Origin: Paenibacillus sp. sptzw28 | Lineage (GTDB): Bacteria > Bacillota > Bacilli > Paenibacillales > Paenibacillaceae | NCBI RefSeq assembly: GCF_019550795.1 | Contig: NZ_CP080545.1 | Location: 5,189,501 to 5,253,500 of the forward strand | Length of the DNA stretch: 64,000 nucleotides | Reading direction: 5' to 3' | Part shown: piece after piece, positions 59,514-64,000 of the stretch | Layout of the letters: each line of letters opens with the position of its first letter | Numbering within the stretch: position 1 is the first letter of the stretch | Program-made: the position numbers and the translations under genes | The notes under the pieces: model-generated | The model's input: the letters and a program-made list of their open reading frames with translations, nothing else | What the model was told of the DNA's origin: nothing | The model's database searches: none

Positions 59514-60542
59514 TTAGACGCGAACCGACCATTCCTCCAGGGAGAACGTGGGCTCGGCCTTCATATCAAGAGAGGTGAATTCGCCGCGTTTCCACTTGAG
59601 GTGAGCGGCTGCGCCGATCATCGCTGCATTGTCCGTACACAAGGATAGAGGCGGTATGAGCAGCGGCACTCCTTCGGATTCACAGCGAGCCGCGAGCGCG
59701 GCGCGCAGTCCGCGGTTGGCAGCAACGCCGCCGCAAAGCAGGAGCTGCCTGGCGCCTTCTGCGTGAACGGCGCGGAGCGCTTTTTCCACTAGAACATCGA
59801 TAACGGATCTCTGAAAGCCGAGGGCGAGCGCGGAACGCATCGGCGTTTCTCCGCGCATTTTGGCCTGGTTGATGACGGCAAGAACCGCCGATTTCAGTCC
59901 GCTAAAACTGAAATCATACGAGTCCTGCTCAAGCCATGCCCGCGGTAGAACAATTTCCTCTTCGGCTTCCTGCGCCAGACGGTCGATGTAAGGACCGCCC
60001 GGATATGGAAACCGGAGCGCGCGGGCGACCTTGTCATATGCCTCGCCGACCGCATCGTCGCGAGTCCGTCCGATAATGCGGAACATTCCTTCGCGCTCCA
60101 GCACCACAAGCTCCGTATGTCCCCCCGATACTACAAGCGCAATGGAAGGGTACACCAGTTCATGCACAAGCTGGTTCGCGTATATGTGTCCGGCGATATG
60201 ATGAGTGCCGATCAGCGGCAGATCGTACGCCATTGCAAGACTTTTGGCCGCGACGATACCGACGAGCAGCGAGCCTACGAGTCCGGGTCCCTGTGTGACC
60301 GCTATTGCGGAAATATCCCTGAGCGAGACTTTTGCCTCCTTCAACGCCTGCTCCATGATGACCGTAATCGTCTCCACGTGCTTGCGCGAAGCGATCTCCG
60401 GCACGACACCGCCGAACTGCTCGTGGGTTTCGATTTGACTCGATATAAGGTTGGTCAATATTTCACGGCCGCCGCGCACGACCGCGACTGATGTTTCATC
60501 GCAGCTTGTCTCGACGGCCAGTAACAATTCATTTGTCGTCAT
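59514..60542 (-). CDS. tsaD: tRNA t6A threonylcarbamoyltransferase TsaD
   Basis: 342 residues. LLAVETSCDETSVAVV start, SQIETHEQFGGVVPEIASR, metal ligands His115 and His119 (HHIAGHIYA), LVVSGGHTELV, GEAYDKVARAL, LLLCGGVAANRGLR. It transfers threonylcarbamoyl to A37 of ANN-reading tRNAs with TsaB and TsaE, both encoded upstream in the same operon. Start overlaps the rimI stop by 4 bases. Confidence 0.97.
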   Translation of the reverse strand: MTTNELLLAVETSCDETSVAVVRGGREILTNLISSQIETHEQFGGVVPEIASRKHVETITVIMEQALKEAKVSLRDISAIAVTQGPGLVGSLLVGIVAAKSLAMAYDLPLIGTHHIAGHIYANQLVHELVYPSIALVVSGGHTELVVLEREGMFRIIGRTRDDAVGEAYDKVARALRFPYPGGPYIDRLAQEAEEEIVLPRAWLEQDSYDFSFSGLKSAVLAVINQAKMRGETPMRSALALGFQRSVIDVLVEKALRAVHAEGARQLLLCGGVAANRGLRAALAARCESEGVPLLIPPLSLCTDNAAMIGAAAHLKWKRGEFTSLDMKAEPTFSLEEWSVRV

Positions 60543-61027
60543 GCTCTCTCCCCGCCCTCAAGCGCGCTAAGCTCCGCCCACATGATGAGGGCATCCTCTT
60601 GATTATCCGAATAATATCCCGGTCTGATGCCGGCCGGCTCAAAGCCCAGTTTCCTGTACAACCTCTGTGCAATCTCATTACTTACCCGAACCTCAAGCGT
60701 CATTCGTGCCGCCCCGAAGAAGACTGCCGTCCGCTGCAGCTCAGTCATCAATTTCTTGCCGAGACCCTGCCCGCGATAGCCCGCTCGAACCGCAATATTG
60801 GTCACATGCGCTTCATCCATAATCGTCCACATGCCGCCATATCCGATAACATCCCCATCGTACTCCATAACCATATAGCGGGCAAAATGATTGTTCGTGA
60901 GCTCGTTCATAAAGGCTTCCTGGGTCCACGGACAAGTGAAAGCTTCGTGCTCAATCTGGGCGATAACAGGAATGTCGGAAGGCGTCATCGTTCGGAAAAT
61001 AAGCCGGCTATGCTCGATTGCCGTCAT
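60539..61027 (-). CDS. rimI: ribosomal protein alanine N-acetyltransferase RimI
   Basis: 162 residues from ATG 61027 (GGGAGGCGAATCCCG upstream; the frame to 61258 is inside tsaB). GNAT fold: FRTMTPSDIPVIAQIEHEAF, CPWTQEAFMNEL, acetyl-CoA site VRAGYRGQGLGKKLM, and LEVRVSNEIAQRLYRKLGF. Acetylates ribosomal protein S18 or other N-termini. Overlaps tsaB by 20 bases; operon thiL/tsaE-tsaB-rimI-tsaD. Confidence 0.93.
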   Translation of the reverse strand: MTAIEHSRLIFRTMTPSDIPVIAQIEHEAFTCPWTQEAFMNELTNNHFARYMVMEYDGDVIGYGGMWTIMDEAHVTNIAVRAGYRGQGLGKKLMTELQRTAVFFGAARMTLEVRVSNEIAQRLYRKLGFEPAGIRPGYYSDNQEDALIMWAELSALEGGERA

Positions 61028-61847
61028 CGGGATTCGCCTCCCTTTCCCTCGACTTCTGCAGCAGCTTGACTTCCGCCTCGGCCAGCTGGGTATAGTTAGG
61101 AACGAAGCTGTGCACATCGTCACTTTCTCCTGCCTCAAGCCGGATCGCGCCCAGCACCGCAACCGAGCTGCCCTCCATCGTAAAGGGCTGCAGGCGCACT
61201 TCGCACTTCGACCCGCCCTCTGCACTAATCGATTGAAGCCGCATCCCTTCAGCCTCATGAAGCGTCAAATCGCCTATAATCCAAATTCGTGCAGGTTCCT
61301 CTCCCGCGGCCGCGTCACGGCTCATTTCATCAAGCCGGTCAACCCATTGATGCATCAGCCGCACGCCGTCTTCGGCAAGCCTGCTCCAACCGCCCGCAGC
61401 ATTCGAAGCAAAGGCGGCTGTGTACACTTGACCCCGCCTGGCATCCATAATGGGAACGAACCAATCAGGACGGCCGGTAGCTTTGTTACCGGCAAACTGC
61501 GAAGCATGAGCCTGCCTGGCACCGTACGCCAGAGACTCCAAGCTCGATACGCCGACAAGCGGCTTATTCCATGCCCAAGCGAGCGTTTTTCCGACAGAGA
61601 CGGCAATACGCATCCCGGTATATGAGCCTGGCCCTCTGCCGATCACAATTCCGTCCAGCTTATCCGGTGGAACGCCAGACTCGTCCAGCAAGGCCTTCAG
61701 TTTCGACACGGTTTCCACCGAATGGTTTCTTTCCGCCAGCGACTGCACCGAACCGAGCGTCTCCCTGCCTCTTACCAGCGCTGCAGCCAGCGATGCCGTC
61801 GACGTATCGAGAGCGAGTACCAGAGGCTCTCTAATTTGATCCTTCAT
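61008..61847 (-). CDS. tsaB: t6A biosynthesis protein TsaB
   Basis: 279 residues from ATG 61847 (overlaps the tsaE stop, ATGA; AGGAG upstream). LVLALDTSTASLAAALVRG, SAERNHS-type AERNHSVETV, IVIGRGPGSYTGMRIAVSVGK and PLVGVSSLESLA are TsaB signatures. Partner of TsaD. The C-terminal 40 residues (about 240-279) are a charged extension beyond the usual length. Confidence 0.95.
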   Translation of the reverse strand: MKDQIREPLVLALDTSTASLAAALVRGRETLGSVQSLAERNHSVETVSKLKALLDESGVPPDKLDGIVIGRGPGSYTGMRIAVSVGKTLAWAWNKPLVGVSSLESLAYGARQAHASQFAGNKATGRPDWFVPIMDARRGQVYTAAFASNAAGGWSRLAEDGVRLMHQWVDRLDEMSRDAAAGEEPARIWIIGDLTLHEAEGMRLQSISAEGGSKCEVRLQPFTMEGSSVAVLGAIRLEAGESDDVHSFVPNYTQLAEAEVKLLQKSREREANPDDGNRA

Positions 61848-62332
61848 TGGTCGCCGTCTCCTATCGCTTGAAGTTGTTTGCACCATCCCGCATAAGGAGC
61901 CCCGATGCCCGTCAACGCGATGCGCCTCCGTTCTCCTCCCAAGTCCTCGATATACAGCTGCAAACGTTCGGGCGGGAGCAGTTCCCCGATGAGGCTAGCC
62001 CATTCGACTATCGTGATGCCGTTCCCGTAAAAATAATCGTCGAGACCAAGCTCGTCCGCTTCTTCCAGCGTAAGCCGGTACACATCCATATGATAAAGCG
62101 GAAGCCGCTTGCCTTCATATTCTTTAATGATCGTAAATGTCGGGCTGTTCACGATTTGTTTCACGCCCATAGCCTTGGCAAATGCTTGCGAGAATCGCGT
62201 TTTGCCCGCGCCAAGATCGCCGTCCAGCGCGAGTACCGCGCCGGCTCCCGCCAAAGCGGCAAGCTTCTCCGCAAGACGAACCGTACCCTCTTCGCCGCTC
62301 ACCATCCACACGGCTTGTCCCGTTTCAGTCAT
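61844..62332 (-). CDS. tsaE: t6A biosynthesis ATPase TsaE
   Basis: 162 residues. LDGDLGAGKTRFSQAFAKAMG (Walker A GDLGAGKT), VNSPTFTIIKEYEG, LYHMDVYRL, and ITIVEWASLIGELLP are diagnostic. ATPase that drives the TsaB-TsaD cycle. First gene of the operon after the 69-bp repeat array. Confidence 0.96.
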   Translation of the reverse strand: MTETGQAVWMVSGEEGTVRLAEKLAALAGAGAVLALDGDLGAGKTRFSQAFAKAMGVKQIVNSPTFTIIKEYEGKRLPLYHMDVYRLTLEEADELGLDDYFYGNGITIVEWASLIGELLPPERLQLYIEDLGGERRRIALTGIGAPYAGWCKQLQAIGDGDQ

Positions 62333-62348
62333 TGTGATACCACCTAAA

Positions 62349-62512
62349 AGTTTTCTGCGATTCTTCTTTGACTATACTCCTTGGAGAGCGGAAAACTCGC
62401 TTCGGAAGCATAGGCTCAGTTTTCTGCGATTCTTCTTTGACTATACTCCTTGGCAAGCGGAAAACTCGCTTCGGAAGCATAGACTCAGTTTTCTGCGATT
62501 CTTCTTCGTCTA
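62349..62512. repeat. 69-bp tandem repeat array between thiL and tsaE (2.4 copies)
   Basis: Units begin at 62349, 62418 and 62487: AGTTTTCTGCGATTCTTC, then TTGACTATACTCCTTGG, then AGCGGAAAACTCGCTTCGG and AAGCATAGGCTC. The AAAACTC.CTTCG.AAGCATA core is the same as in the array at 50065, so they form one dispersed family. It fills the whole gap up to the thiL stop. Confidence 0.85.
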
Positions 62513-63598
62513 TTACTCAAAATGATTATATCCACGTTTGGCAATCTGCTGCCGCCTCTCGGGAGACATGCTTTTACCACTCTTGCCGCGAACTCCGGTG
62601 TCTTCGCGAATTAGTTCGACCCCGGCGGGGCCGGCTTCCACCTCGCCAATGAGGTACATCGGCAGCCCGGCTTCGGACAGCGCCGTCTTCGCTTCACGAG
62701 CATCCGCCGCAGCGATCGTTCCAAGCAGCACATAGTCCTCGCCCCCGTACAGCATCCACTCCAGCGGATCGACACCGCTGCGGGCAGCGTATGCGGCCAT
62801 ACTGCCGCTCCTAGGCAGCATCGGTTCGCGCAGCGCAAGCTTGACGCCGGATGCTTCGGCGATCTCCCACGCCTCGCTGGCGAGGCCGTCGCTGACGTCA
62901 TTCAGCGACGTGACCGTCCCGCGCGCGGCGAGCATCCGCGCCGCGCGCACCGATGGCGCCGGGCGGCGGTGCGCCTGCACCAGCGCCGCCGTTCCGGCCG
63001 CCTCCGCCGCGGCCAGCGGCACGCACTGCCCGCCGCCCGCCGCCGCTGCGGCGAGCAAAAAATGCAGACCGGCCGCGGCCATGCCGACCGGGCCGGTCAC
63101 GAACACGGCGTCGCCGGGCTGCGCACCCGCCCGGCGTATCGCCCTGCCGGCCTCGACGGTGCCCACCGCCGTCACGGCCACCACAAGCTGCGCCGGCGAC
63201 GATGTCGTGTCGCCGCCTATAACAGCGACGCCGTAATGCTCGGCGCACGCGTACAACCCGTCATAGAGCCGGCGTACCCTCGCCGGCTCCCATGCCTGAG
63301 GCGCGCTCACGGACACGAGCGCATGCCGGGGCTCGCCGCCCATCGCCGCTATGTCGCTCACGTTCGCGGCCAGCGCCTTCCAGCCGACATCGGCGTCCGC
63401 CATCGTCGCTGCATTGAAATGCACGGTCTCCACCATCGTGTCTACCGCCAGAAGCCACTGCAGCGGGCCGCTCGCACCAGGCGGCGTCTCAACAACGGCC
63501 GCATCATCCCCGATGCCTAGCACGACGCCCTTCTCCCGCAGCCGCTCTGCGGTTTGGCGGCCGTCCGTCCAATGACGGATGCTCGCAAATTCGTCCAG
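62513..63598 (-). CDS. thiL: thiamine-monophosphate kinase ThiL, apparent CTG start
   Basis: 361 residues if started at CTG 63598. GIGDDAAVVE (about 27), VDTMVETVHF, KALAANVSDIAAMGGEP, VAVIGGDTTSSP, DVSDGLASE and MLYGGEDYVLL are the ThiL motifs. The first codons CTG GAC GAA TTT read (M)DEF, the conserved ThiL start, and GGAGG lies 8 bp upstream; no ATG, GTG or TTG is in frame before an upstream stop, other than starts inside the conserved domain (GTG 63526). A central Ala/Gly-rich insertion (about 180-210) is unusual and GC-rich. Phosphorylates thiamine-P to TPP. Confidence 0.93.
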   Translation of the reverse strand: MDEFASIRHWTDGRQTAERLREKGVVLGIGDDAAVVETPPGASGPLQWLLAVDTMVETVHFNAATMADADVGWKALAANVSDIAAMGGEPRHALVSVSAPQAWEPARVRRLYDGLYACAEHYGVAVIGGDTTSSPAQLVVAVTAVGTVEAGRAIRRAGAQPGDAVFVTGPVGMAAAGLHFLLAAAAAGGGQCVPLAAAEAAGTAALVQAHRRPAPSVRAARMLAARGTVTSLNDVSDGLASEAWEIAEASGVKLALREPMLPRSGSMAAYAARSGVDPLEWMLYGGEDYVLLGTIAAADAREAKTALSEAGLPMYLIGEVEAGPAGVELIREDTGVRGKSGKSMSPERRQQIAKRGYNHFE

Positions 63599-63744
63599 AC
63601 CGACCGCCTCCTATCATTGACCTTATTATATCGGTCAGCTACACGCCCCGCAACAAAGCAGCAACACCGTCTGCGTCTTGCGGCCGCGCACTCAAGCTTC
63701 CACCGTAAATATATAACGGAGAACTAATGCTATTCCGCTTCTGA

Positions 63745-63778
63745 AAAAGACCATCCTGCGCGGATGGCCTTTAATCAA
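63745..63778. terminator. bidirectional terminator
   Basis: AAAGACCATCC-TGCGC-GGATGGCCTTT hairpin with A- and T-runs, between thiL and the YitT-family gene. Confidence 0.75.
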
Positions 63779-63814
63779 ACAGTCTTACTATTCCGTAACC
63801 GCTGCTTGCCGGCG

Positions 63815-64000
63815 CTAATGAATATCTCGCTTCTTGAAACGTCCGCCCTTCACGTCGTGAATGTTGCCCACAGCCAGAAAGGCCGAAGGATCCAGCTCCT
63901 GGACGATCGATTTCATCTTGGCTTCTTCCAGACGGGTAATAACGCAGAAGATAACGCGCTTCGTTCCGCCGGTAAACCCGCCTTCGCCGTTCAGGAAAGT
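63815..64000 (-). CDS. YitT/DUF2179 family membrane protein (partial, C-terminus only)
   Basis: 61 residues up to the stop at 63815; the rest lies beyond the window. FLNGEGGFTGGTKRVIFCVI, TRLEEAKMKSIVQELDPSAFL, and VGNIHDVKGGRFKKRDIH match the C-terminal DUF2179 cytoplasmic domain of YitT-type proteins. The N-terminal membrane part is expected to the right. Function of the family is unknown. Confidence 0.8.
   Translation of the reverse strand, partial: TFLNGEGGFTGGTKRVIFCVITRLEEAKMKSIVQELDPSAFLAVGNIHDVKGGRFKKRDIH

Noticed and set aside
62368..62652. Plus-strand frame encoding a repeated peptide (TILLGERKTRFGS...)
   Set aside because: It is only a translation of the 69-bp intergenic repeats.

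Overview
The window looks like a Paenibacillus-type chromosome (Bacillota). Evidence: strong AGGAGG ribosome sites, a CIRCE-controlled groES-groEL operon, leucine T-box leaders, a lipoprotein sugar-binding protein with an AraC-type regulator, and the gene block thiL-tsaE-tsaB-rimI-tsaD near a YdiF-type ABC-F gene. The genus is inference; no rRNA or tRNA gene was seen.

Layout. Positions 1-3950 are host: a partial sugar-binding lipoprotein, a frameshifted sialidase-like propeller gene, an AraC-type regulator, and a very strong hairpin (3915-3949) that is probably the original groEL terminator. Positions 3977-46747 are a complete-looking cos-type siphovirus prophage of about 42.8 kb, inserted in the last six codons of groEL. 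The 18-bp core (ATG GGC GGC ATG ATG TAA on the groEL strand) is present at both ends, so groEL stays intact. From left to right the prophage holds: an accessory block (4.2-8.8 kb; Pmp3-like membrane protein, secreted protein, small regulator with palindromic operators, a coupled DUF3467 / BECR-like / DUF2283 trio, YfbU); then, all on the minus strand and transcribed right to left, lysis genes with an intracellular-subtilisin-like protease, tail fibre and tail genes, tape measure, frameshifted tail chaperones, head genes, portal, terminase, HNH nuclease, a beta-propeller cargo gene, ArpU-like regulator, Dam methylase, RusA, primase-helicase, helicase, DUF669, Sak4-like and SbcC-like proteins, Cro-like protein; and, on the plus strand at the right end, a repressor, a second XRE gene and the tyrosine integrase.

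Positions 46730-64000 are host again: groEL-groES with CIRCE, tatC-tatA, moeA-mogA-moaC with 5-formyltetrahydrofolate cyclo-ligase, a YdiF-type ABC-F ATPase, a dense DnaA-box cluster, a methyltransferase, leuA behind an approximately 1-kb leader with two hairpin repeats and two leucine T-boxes, the t6A-modification genes tsaD/rimI/tsaB/tsaE, thiL with an apparent CTG start, and a partial YitT-family gene.

Most unusual points: the DnaA-box cluster lying between ydiF-like and tsaD genes as recalled for Bacillus subtilis; the three-gene coupled module at 6.8-7.7 kb; a candidate SOS-controlled small gene antisense to the phage repressor, which itself lacks a self-cleavage domain; a phage-borne intracellular subtilisin; and a family of related intergenic hairpin repeats in the host part.
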